The notes below the pieces were generated by a model. That model saw only the letters and a list, made by a program, of their open reading frames with translations. It ran no database searches and was not told the origin of the DNA. Position numbers and translations under genes: made by a program. From Bugulina stolonifera (Eukaryota > Bryozoa > Gymnolaemata > Cheilostomatida > Bugulidae): DNA of 64,000 bases. The DNA lies in assembly GCA_935421135.1 (NCBI GenBank), contig OW285190.1:1240001-1304000 (forward strand), in the 5' to 3' direction. This document shows, piece after piece, positions 48,501-59,091 of this stretch (the stretch's first letter is position 1; every line of letters starts with the position of its first letter).

Positions 48501-51500
48501 TGTGTTCCTGTAAATATTGTGTGTGTTCCTGTATATAATGTGTGTGTTCCTGTATATAATGTATGTGTTCCTGTATATAATGTGCGTGTTCCTGTTCCCT
48601 AAGTTAGAATTTTGTATTGCAGGTTACACCTGGTTTGGGTATTCTCTGCTGCATATTGATACTGTGCATAGTTAAGGATCCCCCAAGAGGTATGGCAGAA
48701 CATGCAGTGGAGACTGAGTCTAGCACCCTCGGCAAGGACGTGAAAGCTCTGCTTAAAAAGTAGGCTAAATTATATGCTGCGGTATTATACAGTACATGTA
48801 TATATAGTATTGTAATATGCAGTATGTAGTATGGTAATATACAGTATGTAGTATGATAATATACAGTATGTAGTATGGTAATATACAGTATGTAGTATGG
48901 TAATATACAGTATGTAGTATGATAATATACAGTATGTAGTATGGTAGTATACAGTATGTAGTATGGTAATATACAGCATGTAGTATGGTAATATACAGCA
49001 TGTAGTATGATAATATACAGTATGTAGTATGGTAATATGCAGTATGTAGTATGGTAATATACAGTATATAGTATGGCAATATACAGTATGTAGTATGATA
49101 ATATACAGTATATAGTATGGTAATATACAGTATATAGTATGGTAATATGCAGTATGTAGTATGGTAGTATACAGTATGTAGTATGATAATATACAGTGTA
49201 TAGTATGGTAATATACAGTATGTAGTATGGTAATATACAGCATGTAGTATGGTAATATACAGTATATAGTATGGTAATATACAGCATGTAGTATGGTAGT
49301 ATACAGTATGTAGTATGATAATATACAGTGTATAGTATGGTAATATACAGTATGTAGTATGGTAATATACAGTATGTAGTATGGTAATATACAGTATGTA
49401 GTATGATAATATACAGTATGTAGTATGGTAGTATACAGTATGTAGTATGGTAATATACAGCATGTAGTATGGTAATATACAGCATGTAGTATGATAATAT
49501 ACAGTATGTAGTATGGTAATATGCAGTATGTAGTATGGTAATATACAGTATGTAGTATGGTAATATACAGTTTGTAGTATGGTAATATAATGTCAGTATT
49601 GTTGTCTGTGTTATTGTAGTAAGTCGTTTATGTTGGACACATTTGGGTTCGTGTGTGTAGCATTTGTGGCAGGAGCACTCTCTCTGTTTGGACCCAAGTT
49701 TGTATACTCTGCTTATGAGAGACTAGATGGCAACGAGATGGAAAGTGCTACGTGAGTTCTATACATATACATATTATGTAATACATATACACATTAGGTT
49801 ATACATATACATATTACGTTATACATATACATAATAGGTAATACATATACATGGTATGTAATACATAGACACATTATGTTATACATATACATAGTATGTA
49901 ATACATATACATATTATGTTATACATATACATAGTATGTTATGCATATACATAGTATGTAATACATATATAATTATAATATTATATAAAGACATAGATGT
50001 CTGTTATCCATATGCATACAACATATTATGATAACATTGACAACAGAATTTCTCCTCATGCTCTAAAGCAGAGGAAGCTCACTGATTTCTTTGCTGCTCC
50101 ATAGCTAAATGGCAACTTTAAAGACGCCTATCTTAAAAGGGTTATGCCACGTGTTTTAAGGTAGTATGAAGACGCACTCAGCTATTTAGTGGCACACTAT
50201 ATTTAGTGCCTAGATGTTTGTTATTCTAGTACTGTAGTTATCCTATTGTTTGCGCCTTCCAGGCTATATTTAGAACAACTAGGCCACAACACAATGTGTA
50301 GGCATATAGAAGAACGCAATAATAGCCGCTGCATATAATGTGGCCAGATAAAATGCCGGATCTACCAATAAAGGCAGCTAGTTATTTCCAGCAAAAGGAA
50401 AGCCCAGAAAAATTCAAAAACTTGCACAAGTTATCCTACAGCTATATGTTAGTAAATTCTGTGAAATCATTTGTTCACTACAGTACTCTTTCTATGCAAA
50501 CAGCTTGAATTCAACAATTTTCTCTATAAAACATAAAGCACGCAGTTGCGTCTTCATAACAAAGTAGCGTTTGAAGCAGCGTTGAATAGTGCTAATGAGT
50601 CAAGCATGGGCAAGAGGACACAACTCTGCTTATAGTAGCACAAATGCAATAAACCTAAATAAGAGAGGCTGTATTGAACATAGACATAACCACAATGTCA
50701 TAACCCCTTTAAACAGCGTGTTTACATGCTGCTGTCCTGTACATCTGATGCATTACTTGTTGCCGATCTGTAGTTTTTAGTGTAATAAACAATATGAGTT
50801 GTATTAACCAAGAAACTGTTATGTTAAAACTTGTCTTTCCTCAATCATATTCACAGTTGAAGCAAATGAAAATTGATGCATACATGTACATGTGCATACA
50901 ACTACATAGTATTAGCATTATGTGTGAAGTAAGCATCTAAGCCATTATACAAAATGACGTGATCACATAATTCAAACTCATGCCTAATTCCAACCCATCA
51001 TGATGGTCCCTTGAAGTTTGAATTAGGCAAATTACACTGTACATGTATATTTGCTGGTTTATCACTCTTATAGTCTGGGTACACACTGGTTGTAGGGTGT
51101 CGCTATATTTTGGTATATTGACCTGTGGCTCTGGATTCCTGGGCATTCTGATTGGTTCAAACTTAGCATACATTGTCAAGAAGAGGTACCCAGGGGGCGA
51201 TGCTCTGGTGTGTGCATTTGGTCTTGTGACCTCCTCCATATTCCTTTTCTTGACCATATACCTTCTGGAGTACTCGAGGGCAGCTGCCTGGGTGAGTACC
51301 TGTATATATACGGCACATGATGTGCTATAACTGTATAGTATATATACAGAGATACATGTGTATGATGCGGTATAACTGTATAGTATATATACAGACACAT
51401 GTGTATGATATGGTATGACTGTATAGTATATACAAAGTATATATATATATACATGTATATCTATTTCAGGTGATGATGTTTATTGGTATGACAATGGTGT

Positions 51501-52999
51501 GCCTCAACTGGTCGCTAGCAGCTGATATAGTACTAGTAAGTAGCCATATTATACTTGATAGTGTAGCTATATACGTGTAATATACTTGATAGTGTAGCTA
51601 TATACCTGTAATATACTTGATAGTATAGCCATATACATGTAATAACCTGATAATGTAGTGATACAACTTCTCCGATATTTGTTATACAACATAAGTGATG
51701 GTAGCGTATAATATGTTAATGTATGATGCATATTATATGTATCTGTAGTATACAGTTATACCAACTAGGAGATCTACAGCAGAGGCTATGCAGCTATTTA
51801 TAGGACATGTACTAGGTGACGCAGGAAGTCCCTATCTCCTCGGATTGGTAAGCATTGAACTGTACTCGCTGTAAACAGTATACTACACCTACTACTACTA
51901 CTGTATACTACACCTACTACTACTACTGTATACTACACCTACTACTACTACTGTATACTACACCTACTACTACTACTGTATACTACACCTACTACTACTA
52001 CTGTATACTACACCTACTACTACTGTATACTACACCTACTACTACTGTATACTACACCTACTACTACTGTATACTACACCTACTACTACTGTATACTACA
52101 CCTACTACTACTATATACACATACTACTACTACTACTGTATACCACACCTACTACTAACTGTATACTACACCTACTACTAACTGTATACTACACCTACTA
52201 CTACTGTATACCACACCTACTACTACTGTATACCACACCTACTACTACTGTATACTACACCTACTACTACTGTATACTACACCTACTACTACTGTATACT
52301 ACACCTACTACTACTGTATACTACACCTACTACTACTGTATACTACACCTACTACTACTGTATACTACACCTACTACTACTGTATACTACACCTACTACT
52401 ACTATATACACATACGTACCCATATTCATGGTCATCATATATTTTAGTTCTCTGTGTATCTACAAAAACAGAAAGGATTGGAGGAGTTCAAGGCCCTCCA
52501 GTATTCTCTATACACGTGTACCGTAGTGGCAATGATAGGGGGCGGACTATTTCTCGCCTGCTCATTGTATATACCAAGTGATAGAGCAAAGGCCGATGCT
52601 ATAGCACACGGTAAGTTCTTAGTTTAAGTGTAATACTATGAACTGTCATTATATACTTAGCATATAACACTTTGATACACGAGTATAGCACATGATGTAC
52701 TGTAATATAACACAACATAATTATAATATACTTACTGTATAATATGATGTACGTACAGTATAATATAATGTGTGTACTGTATAATATAATGTGTGTACTG
52801 TATAATATAATGTGTGTACTGTATAATATAATGTGTGTACTGTATAATATAATATACGTACTGTATAATATAATGTACATACTGTATAATATAATGTATG
52901 TACTGTATGATATGTATTTCTGTAACTGTTTTAGGCTCGGCCGAACAGGAAGTTGCTCTGTTAGATGATGATGATGACACACCTCTATCATTTAACTAA
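45518..52999 (+). CDS. Spinster-family MFS transporter
   Basis: Eleven exons are supported: 45518-45719, 46102-46304, 47445-47596, 47867-47933, 48623-48759, 49620-49751, 51096-51291, 51470-51535, 51749-51847, 52448-52610 and 52935-52999. All junctions are in phase, giving 493 codons plus TAA. An acidic cytosolic N-terminus leads into [20 protein letters not shown] (TM1). MFS motif A is [10 protein letters not shown] at residues 103-112. The Spinster signature [20 protein letters not shown] follows, then AIPVGGGLGYIVG. The C-terminal tail is acidic ([12 protein letters not shown]). Family members export sphingosine-1-phosphate or lysophospholipids from endosomes, lysosomes or the plasma membrane; which subtype (SPNS1-3) is not decided. 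Most introns are minisatellites. Confidence 0.94.
45898..46030 (+). repeat. 12-bp tandem repeat, ~11 copies
   Basis: TGTTATACGCCA repeats, with one GATATACGCCA variant, in Spinster intron 1. Confidence 0.95.
46780..46911 (+). repeat. 26-bp tandem repeat, ~5 copies
   Basis: The unit is GTAGTAAATACTGTAGATAA plus TACACT in Spinster intron 2. Confidence 0.93.
46918..47424. mobile_element. hAT-like MITE relic, longer copy
   Basis: It begins near GGCAGGGTGGCGCTGCGG and ends near TCTAGTCTTCGCCCCTTT. The interior shares CCTAAAACACTACTTTTGAA and CTCCCACTCAGT-like segments with the copy at 33859-34043. It lies in Spinster intron 2. Confidence 0.6.
47585..47690 (+). repeat. Three tandem copies of an exon end plus its donor
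   Basis: ATACCAGTCGGAGG|GTTAGTATAG (exon 3 ends at 47596) is followed by two intronic copies reading ATACCAGTAGGAGGGTTAGT at about 47627 and 47666. Only the first is in coding sequence; the two others preserve a full donor. Confidence 0.92.
47940..48312 (+). repeat. Minisatellite, 28-bp unit, ~13 copies
   Basis: The unit is TACATGTATATATACAATGT plus ATATAATC. It starts directly after the exon 4 donor (47934). Confidence 0.95.
48332..48598 (+). repeat. Minisatellite, 21-bp unit, ~12 copies
   Basis: The unit is GTTCCTGTATATAATGTATG plus T. It follows the 28-bp array and ends about 25 bases before the exon 5 acceptor (48622). Confidence 0.95.
48780..49590 (+). repeat. Minisatellite, 22-bp unit, ~37 copies
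   Basis: The unit is CAGTATGTAGTATGGTAATA plus TA. It fills Spinster intron 5. The three minus frames look open for 150-290 codons only because of the repeat. Confidence 0.96.
49757..49970 (+). repeat. 20-bp tandem repeat, ~11 copies
   Basis: The unit is ATACATATACATATTATGTT with drift. It starts just after the exon 6 donor (49752). Confidence 0.9.
50133..50713. mobile_element. MITE with TTAAAAGGGTTATG ends (581 bp)
   Basis: TTAAAAGGGTTATG at left and CATAACCCCTTTAAA at right are inverted. Sub-terminal ATGAAGACGCA and TGCGTCTTCAT are also inverted (near 50166 and 50545). The superfamily is uncertain. It lies in Spinster intron 6. Confidence 0.6.
51874..52415 (+). repeat. Minisatellite, 21/24-bp unit, ~24 copies
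   Basis: The unit is CTGTATACTACACCTACTAC plus T(ACTA), varying by one ACT triplet. It fills Spinster intron 9. Confidence 0.95.
52726..52905 (+). repeat. 21-bp tandem repeat, ~8 copies
   Basis: The unit is TGTACTGTATAATATAATGT plus G in the last Spinster intron. Confidence 0.93.
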
Positions 53000-54104
53000 C
53001 ACTTCAATGATCTCTTCTGTTATGATCTGCTATGATGAGTGTGTTGAACCAGATTTAGAGGTTTAGAGGTTGGGTATGCTACTGTAGGTATATATATAGT
53101 GGGTGGTAGAAATGAGTAGACTAATGATGGATTTTCACTACCACTACTGTTACTATGACTGGCTATCAGTGCTATTATTATATGATGAGTTCTACAAGGA
53201 TAATGTACTGTCTATATACCCACCCATGTATATGTATATTATTAGTACCTCATGTCTTTATTTACGTATTATTTATATCATGTCATTATATACAACTATT
53301 CAATATTATATTATCTACCACATTCTCATAAGTGAGGCTCAACTGTATATGCTTTCACACTCTATCTGACTCAAGTGGAATGCCTTCCCATTACTTTATA
53401 TATCATCATAGTCAGCTTTATAAAATATAACTCAGGACCAGATGAGAGTACAGTGTTGTAATATAAACACTACACACTATATATTATATGTAGATAGTGC
53501 AATGCAATAGTACAAGTATGTCCATGTTAGGATTTGCCCGCCCATGATAATCATGTACTCTGTACATGTAGGTAGTTATGCTCTTAATAAGAGTTGTCAA
53601 CTCTTATCACATTATGATGATGTAGTATCATTATATACTGTTACTGTAGCACTCTACTTTGCCTTGACATGAGGTTAGTTAGGGAGTTATCTTCACTTAA
53701 TGCTAAATGGCCTACATATACATGTACATTGTAAATTTATTTGTAAGGTAAGACCCTTGCTTACTCTCTAATGATATTCTATTCACAACAATACAATAGG
53801 CATATAATATGTTCCATTCATTGTTATAATACAAGTATGCATAGTCCTTGTATAGACCTATTCAATACTTGTACAAAATGTATACATGGCCTTTGTATAG
53901 TCTGTTTACCTGCACTACCTGTCATATAGCTGGGTGTGTCCAATATCTATACTTGAGTATTATATATAACGTGTAGTACCTGAGTATATACTGTATATAG
54001 CTGATCAATACAGGATACAATCATATACTAGACTATACAGTGCGCCATCTAGTACTACTGACTAGCATACTACTACTACTACATCTACATCCACACCTGT
54101 CTGT
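53000..54104. other. Intergenic region between Spinster and collagen-EGF genes
   Basis: It presumably holds the Spinster 3' UTR and the collagen-EGF promoter. No clear TATA box, repeat or other gene was seen; TA-rich sequence and an ACTACTACT run near 54070 occur. Confidence 0.4.
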
Positions 54105-57100
54105 ATGATGGCTATATTACGTCTACTCAAGGTAAGTTACATACTCATATTAATTATTATTATACAATAAAGGGTGGGATTTGTATTGAAAACTGTATGT
54201 GCCACATCATCCTTTATGGGTTTAGTTGGTACCATATGTATATCAGGGTATACAGTGGGTATAGTTAGTACTATATCAGGGTATATTGTGGGTATAGTTA
54301 GTACTATATCAGGGTATACTGTGGGTATAGTTAGTAATATATCAAGGTATACTGTGGGTATAACTAGTAATATATCAGGGTATACTGTGGGTATAGTTAG
54401 TACTATATCAGGGTATACTGTGGGTATAGTTAGTAATATATCAGGGTATACTGTGGGTATAGTTAGTAATATATCAGGGTATACAGTGGGTATAGTTAGT
54501 AATATATCAGGGTATACAGTGGGTATAGTTAGTAATATATCAGGGTGTACTGTGGGTATAGTTAGTAATATATCAGGGTATACAGTGGGTATAGTTAGTA
54601 ATATATCAGGGTATACTGTGGGTATAGTTAGTAATATATCAGGGTATACTGTGGATACATGTGTGCTGTTTATGTATATTGTAGATTTTAGCTGTGTTCT
54701 GCTACAGCACTCAGATGGTGGCAGCTCAGGTTACAGCTCCACAAGGTGCTAAAGGGGAAAAGGTAGGTTCTTCAGCTATAACACATGCTGATGTATTTAT
54801 ATATTTTACTGGTGTACCTGTATAGCATGTAATGGTGTACCTGTATAGCATGTAAAGGTGTACCTGTATAGCATGTAATGGTGTACCTGTATAGCATGTA
54901 ATGGTGTACCTGTATAGCACGTAATGGTGTACCTGTATAGCACGTAATGGTGTACCTGTATAGCATGTAAAGGTGTATCTGTATAGCATGTAAAGGTGTA
55001 CCTGTATAGCATGTAATGGTGTACCTGTATAGCATGTAATGGCGTACCTGTATAGCACGTAATGGTGTACCTGTATAGCATGTAATGGTGTACCTGTATA
55101 GCATGTAAAGGTGTACCTGTATAGCATGCACTTGTGTACCTGTATAGCATGTAATGGCGTACCTGTATAGTATGTAATGGTGTACCTGTATAGCATGTAA
55201 TGGTGTATCTGTATAGCATGTGTATGATATTGCAGAGCGGTGTGTTTCCCTATCATATAACACAAGTACTTAGTACATAGGGCTACACATAACATGCACA
55301 TGCTTTGGTATATTTCTATTATCTGCTTTAATACGAGTATTTCCTTGTCACAGGGAAGTAAAGGAGAGATTGGAGTCCCTGGAGCAAATGGTACTAAAGG
55401 GGATATTGGCATACCTGGGCCTCAAGGACAGAAAGGAGAACCAGGTTTCACTGGTACACCGGGTGGCATAGGCAATACCGGAGCTACCGGCGATGTGGGT
55501 ACTGCAGGAAATGAAGGCTCAGTTGGCTTACCAGGTATGTATATCGTTCATCGTGTACTGTATTGTACATAGACAGTGAGCATGGATTGGTATACCCTTT
55601 GTGAAAGGGTGGTGGTAGTCATAGTGGTGGTGGTGGCGGTGACAGCGGTGGTAGTGGTAGCGGTGGTAGTGGTAGCGGTGGTGGTGGTGGTGATGGTGGC
55701 GGCGGTGCAGTAGTCGTGGTGGTGATGATGGCGGCGGTGGTGGTGGCGGCGGTGGTGGTGGCGGCGGTGGTGGTGGCAGCGGCGGTGGTGGTAGTCGTAG
55801 TGGTGGTGGCGGCAGCAGTTGTGTTTCCTATTAAAACATGGAATGGCATATACAGACTTATTAATAAGTGTGTTCCTCATACAATATGCATGTACATGTG
55901 CATGTAGTAATTATGTATGTTATGTATGTATCTGTACTGTTTGCAGGAATAAAAGGTGAAGTAGGAATTATGGGTGTCACAGGCAATAACGGCTCTACTG
56001 GTGCCACAGGAGGTGTTGGTAATCCTGGACTTGAGGGCTTGAAGGGGCCCAAAGGGAACAAAGGTAGGTGCTGTATGCTATCATATAAGGGCAAGTGCTC
56101 TGTGTTACTATATATAGGTAAGTACTCTGTGTTACTATACATAGGTAAGTGCTCTGTGATACTATATAAGGGTAAGTACTATATGTTACTATATAAAGGT
56201 AAGTACTCTATGTTACTATATAAAGGTAAGTACTCTGTGTTACTATATATAGGTAAGTACTCTATGTTACTATATAAGGGTAAGTACTATAATATATAAT
56301 ATAATAATAATATCCGTGGTGCCAGACACAATTCTTTAACGTGGCTGCCCAGTAGCAGAGCTAGTCGAGGGGCCACCACGGCTCCTAGAGCTGGATATTA
56401 TTATAGTTCGATATGGCACAGAGGGAAAACCTTCTTCGAGATGAAAACCTCCAGGTCGTTGGTGGGACTCGAACCCACGTCCTTGCAGATAACTTGCGTC
56501 ATTGCTGCAAGACCAGAGTGACTAGCGCTAGGCCACTCGGCCACCAACACTATATGTTATTATATATAGGTAAGTACTCTATGTTACTATGTATGTATGT
56601 ATGTATGTGTTTTATTCAACTAAAATAAAACACATACATACATACATACATACATACATACATACATACATACATACATACATACATGGTAACATAGAGT
56701 ACTTACCTATATATAGTAACACAGAGTACTTACCTTTATATAGTAAAATATAGGTAAGTACTATATGTTACTATATATAGGTAAATACTATATGTTACTA
56801 TAATAGGTAAATACTATAATTATGTTACTATATAAAGGTAAGTACTATATTATGTTACTATATATATAGGCAAGTACTGTATTTTTTGTTTCCTGTAGAA
56901 ATGAAGGTAATTACTGTGTCATGTTGGTAATGCCACTGTATGTTTCCCTCAGGTGCAAGGGGAGATCCTGGTGTCGCAGGGAAGTCAGGTGAGAAGGGCG
57001 AGGTTGGTATTAAAGGAATTGAAGGTATACGAGGTGAGATTGGTGATCAGGGAGACCAAGGTTCAGTCGGCGTACCCGGTCAATCTCTGCTAGAACAAGG

Positions 57101-58703
57101 TGAGGGGTCACTAGGGGTCACTAGGGGTCACTAGGGGTCACTAGGGGTTACTCAGGTGTCTGTCTGTATATGTCTACCATGTCTATTCATTTCTAAACCC
57201 AAGCCTGAGCTTAACAATTTGTTTCTCAGTTTTATTTTCATTAAAATTATTCAAGTGTTATTTATTCATAATGTCAACATGAATAAGCTTTTTTATCGTT
57301 ATTTACTATGAAACACATGTAGATAACAGCATAAGTTACTTTCAAAGATTTATTTTTAGCTGAGACAAAATGGTTTTTAACTTTTTGGATTCACCATTTT
57401 GGAAAACATTGGGTTCAACACACACCACCCCATGCACGTTGCTAATCTAAAACTCGGGCTAAGTGGTTTGATATTCTTTCACACTATAGCAAATATAGGT
57501 CTAACTTGTAGATGTTTATGTGGGTGAGTAAATAAAGTTGTGGTGTAGGCATTTCGTTTAGTTGTTCTTCTATTTCTGTAGCCATCCAGACGTAATTGTT
57601 AGAGGATGACTGGATGGTTATCTAAACTAGACAACTAAACACAATGCCTCTAGTACTACTCTTTATCACACACCTTGCTGTGTAATATACATATATATAC
57701 AATGTAGTTACACTGCTGTTTCAGACATTGATGAGTGTGCTACAAGTGGAGGTAACTCCTGTGACCTCTCTACGACTCTCTGTGTTAACACAATCACTTC
57801 ATACAAGTGTGTGTGTAAGGAGGGATATTATAGACCTACAGGAGCTAATGATTCATCATGTAAAGGTAGGATTTGTCTTCTCTCTTAACCATATACTGTA
57901 ATGAATTGTAAAACAAGACGCATTTTTATACTTTGATTTGTTTCTTATATTTCAAGGCTCATCCGAGCATCATCATCAGAGGATTTTATCCTCTGATGAT
58001 GATGCTCGGATGAGCAGTGAAATATAACGAACAAATCAAAGTATAAAAATGGGTCTTGCTTTACTATTCATTGATAAAAACATTAGCTTACACTAACATT
58101 GTACAATATACTGTAATATATTGTAATAATACAATGTGTAGGCCTATATACATATACATTGTATATACAATGTATATACAAGTATAGGTGGAATAGATTG
58201 ATTAGTACACCATACTTTGCATGATCTCTACAACGGTTCTGGTGTTTGCTGTAGATATTGACGAATGTGTCACTGACAATGGAGGTTGCCATGGTAACTG
58301 TACAAACACAATTGGTAGCTACCAATGTCTATGTCCACCAGGTACCAGACCATCAGATGACAAGCAGCATCAGTGTGTGGGTATGTACCGTAACATGTTA
58401 CAAATTGTTACCTGTCACATACCATAATGTGTTACAAATCCTATGTACCATGTACCATAGCAGGTTGGGTATTGTAACACGTCACTTCCCATAATATTAT
58501 CATCATAAATGTTCATGTAAATGTATATAATGGCTGCAAAGAATACAATAGTAATTATAATATAATATTGTATTATTCTTGTATTACCTTAGATATTAAT
58601 GAATGCAGTGCAAACAGTGATACATGTGGAGATAACCCTGATATTTACTGTGTGAATACATATGCCTCCAGCTCATGTGTATCTAGTCAGGGAGATACTC
58701 AAG
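54105..58703 (+). CDS. Secreted collagen-EGF protein (3' partial)
   Basis: Eight exons are supported: 54105-54131, 54685-54762, 55354-55534, 55947-56063, 56953-57099, 57725-57865, 58255-58380 and 58593-58703, all phase-consistent. [20 protein letters not shown] with VAAQ forms a signal peptide. A triple-helix region follows with 50 uninterrupted Gly-X-Y triplets (about residues 42-191), including GARGDP, an RGD integrin-type motif. Three EGF-like modules then begin [20 protein letters not shown] and [10 protein letters not shown]; the first two have the D-I-D-E-C calcium-binding start. Nearly all exon joins are phase 1, as in shuffled extracellular modules. The order (collagen then EGF) is the reverse of vertebrate CCBE1. 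After 58703 a good donor GTAAGT opens an intron with an LTR; no later exon is found to 64000, so the C-terminus is unknown. Probably a matrix or adhesion protein. Confidence 0.88.
54233..54655 (+). repeat. Minisatellite, 33-bp unit, ~13 copies
   Basis: The unit is ATATCAGGGTATACTGTGGG plus TATAGTTAGTAAT. It fills intron 1 of the collagen-EGF gene. The apparent 192-codon frame is due to the 33-bp unit. Confidence 0.95.
54806..55225 (+). repeat. Minisatellite, 23-bp unit, ~18 copies
   Basis: The unit is GTGTACCTGTATAGCATGTA plus ATG in intron 2. The 23-bp period opens all three minus frames artificially. Confidence 0.95.
55606..55825 (+). repeat. GGT/GGC-rich triplet repeat
   Basis: Runs of GGTGGTGGTAGTGGTAGCGG and GGCGGCGGT occupy part of intron 3, the most GC-rich stretch of this gene. 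It is strongly purine-biased on the plus strand and may form G-quadruplexes. Confidence 0.9.
56064..56300 (+). repeat. 25-bp repeat of consensus splice-donor sequence, ~9 copies here
   Basis: The unit is TGTTACTATATAAAGGTAAG plus TACTC. The true donor AAAG|GTAGGT at 56064 heads the array, and each unit carries AAAGGTAAGT or TAGGTAAGT, a closer match to the U1 consensus than the true site. Further units continue at 56560-56600 and 56745-56880 on both sides of insertions. Confidence 0.93.
56290..56552 (-). mobile_element. tRNA-derived SINE
   Basis: On the minus strand from 56552: TGGCCGAGTGGCCTAGCGC (box A) and GTGGGTTCGAGTCCCACCAA (T-arm with box B), separated by a long variable region like a Leu/Ser tRNA. 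A unique body follows, ending in an AT-rich (TAT)n tail at 56290-56310. The acceptor stem is decayed. It interrupts the donor-like minisatellite. Confidence 0.8.
56562..56722. repeat. Inverted repeat built on (GTAT)n / (CATA)n
   Basis: TATAGGTAAGTACTCTATGT followed by GTAT repeats and GTGTTTTATT is mirrored by AATAAAACAC, CATA repeats and ACATAGAGTACTTACCTATA. The right (CATA) tract is longer than the left. It folds part of the donor-like array back on itself. Confidence 0.88.
57096..57150 (+). repeat. 10-bp tandem repeat at a donor, ~5 copies
   Basis: AGGGGTCACT repeats begin directly after the donor GTGAGG at 57100. Confidence 0.85.
57151..57724. other. Intron with small inverted repeat
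   Basis: Mostly unique AT-rich intron. Near 57550-57640 TTTAGTTGTTCTTCTATTTC and CTAGACAACTAAACACAATG flank GACGTAATTGTTAGAGGATG, suggesting a small decayed inverted element. Confidence 0.4.
57900..58072. mobile_element. Palindromic fold-back MITE (173 bp)
   Basis: The whole element is one near-perfect palindrome. AAAACAAGACGCATTTTTAT and CTCATCCGAGCATCATCATC on the left are mirrored on the right around GGATTTTATCC. Related, more decayed copies lie at 11320-11470 and 31238-31345. It is in the intron after the first EGF exon. Confidence 0.9.
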
Positions 58704-58709
58704 GTAAGT

Positions 58710-59091
58710 GTTATATTACAGTACATATACTATATTATATTACAGTACTATATTATATTACAGTACTATATTATATTATAGTACTATATTATATTACAGT
58801 ACTATGTTATATTACAGTACATATACTATGTTATATTACAGCGCTATATTATATTACAGTTCTATATGTATATGTTATATTACAATACTATGTTATATTA
58901 CAGTACTATGTTATATTACAGTACATGTACTACATGTATATTATATTATATTACAGTGCTATATGCTATATTACAGTATTATATTATATTACATTACATG
59001 TACTATATTACATTACAGTACTATATTATATTACAGTATTATATTATATTATAGTACATATACTATGTTATGTTACAGTACTATGTTATAT
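58710..59091 (+). repeat. Minisatellite, 18-bp unit, ~20 copies, split by an LTR
   Basis: The unit is TATATTATATTACAGTAC. It continues after the LTR at 59895-60152 with about 14 more copies. Each unit carries ATTACAG, an acceptor-like string. Confidence 0.94.

Noticed and set aside
48604..49485. Three long minus-strand frames rich in Tyr/Ile/Leu
   Set aside because: 22-bp minisatellite in a Spinster intron, open in all three frames because the period is not a multiple of three.
54726..55412. Minus-strand frames with Tyr-Arg-Tyr-Thr repeats
   Set aside because: 23-bp minisatellite antisense to the collagen-EGF gene.
55619..55849. Thr/Ala/Pro-rich and Val-rich frames
   Set aside because: Translations of the GGT/GGC triplet tract in an intron.
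56455..56552. Functional tRNA-Ser/Leu gene on the minus strand
   Set aside because: T-arm and boxes are good but the acceptor stem pairs poorly, and the sequence continues as a SINE body with AT-rich tail.
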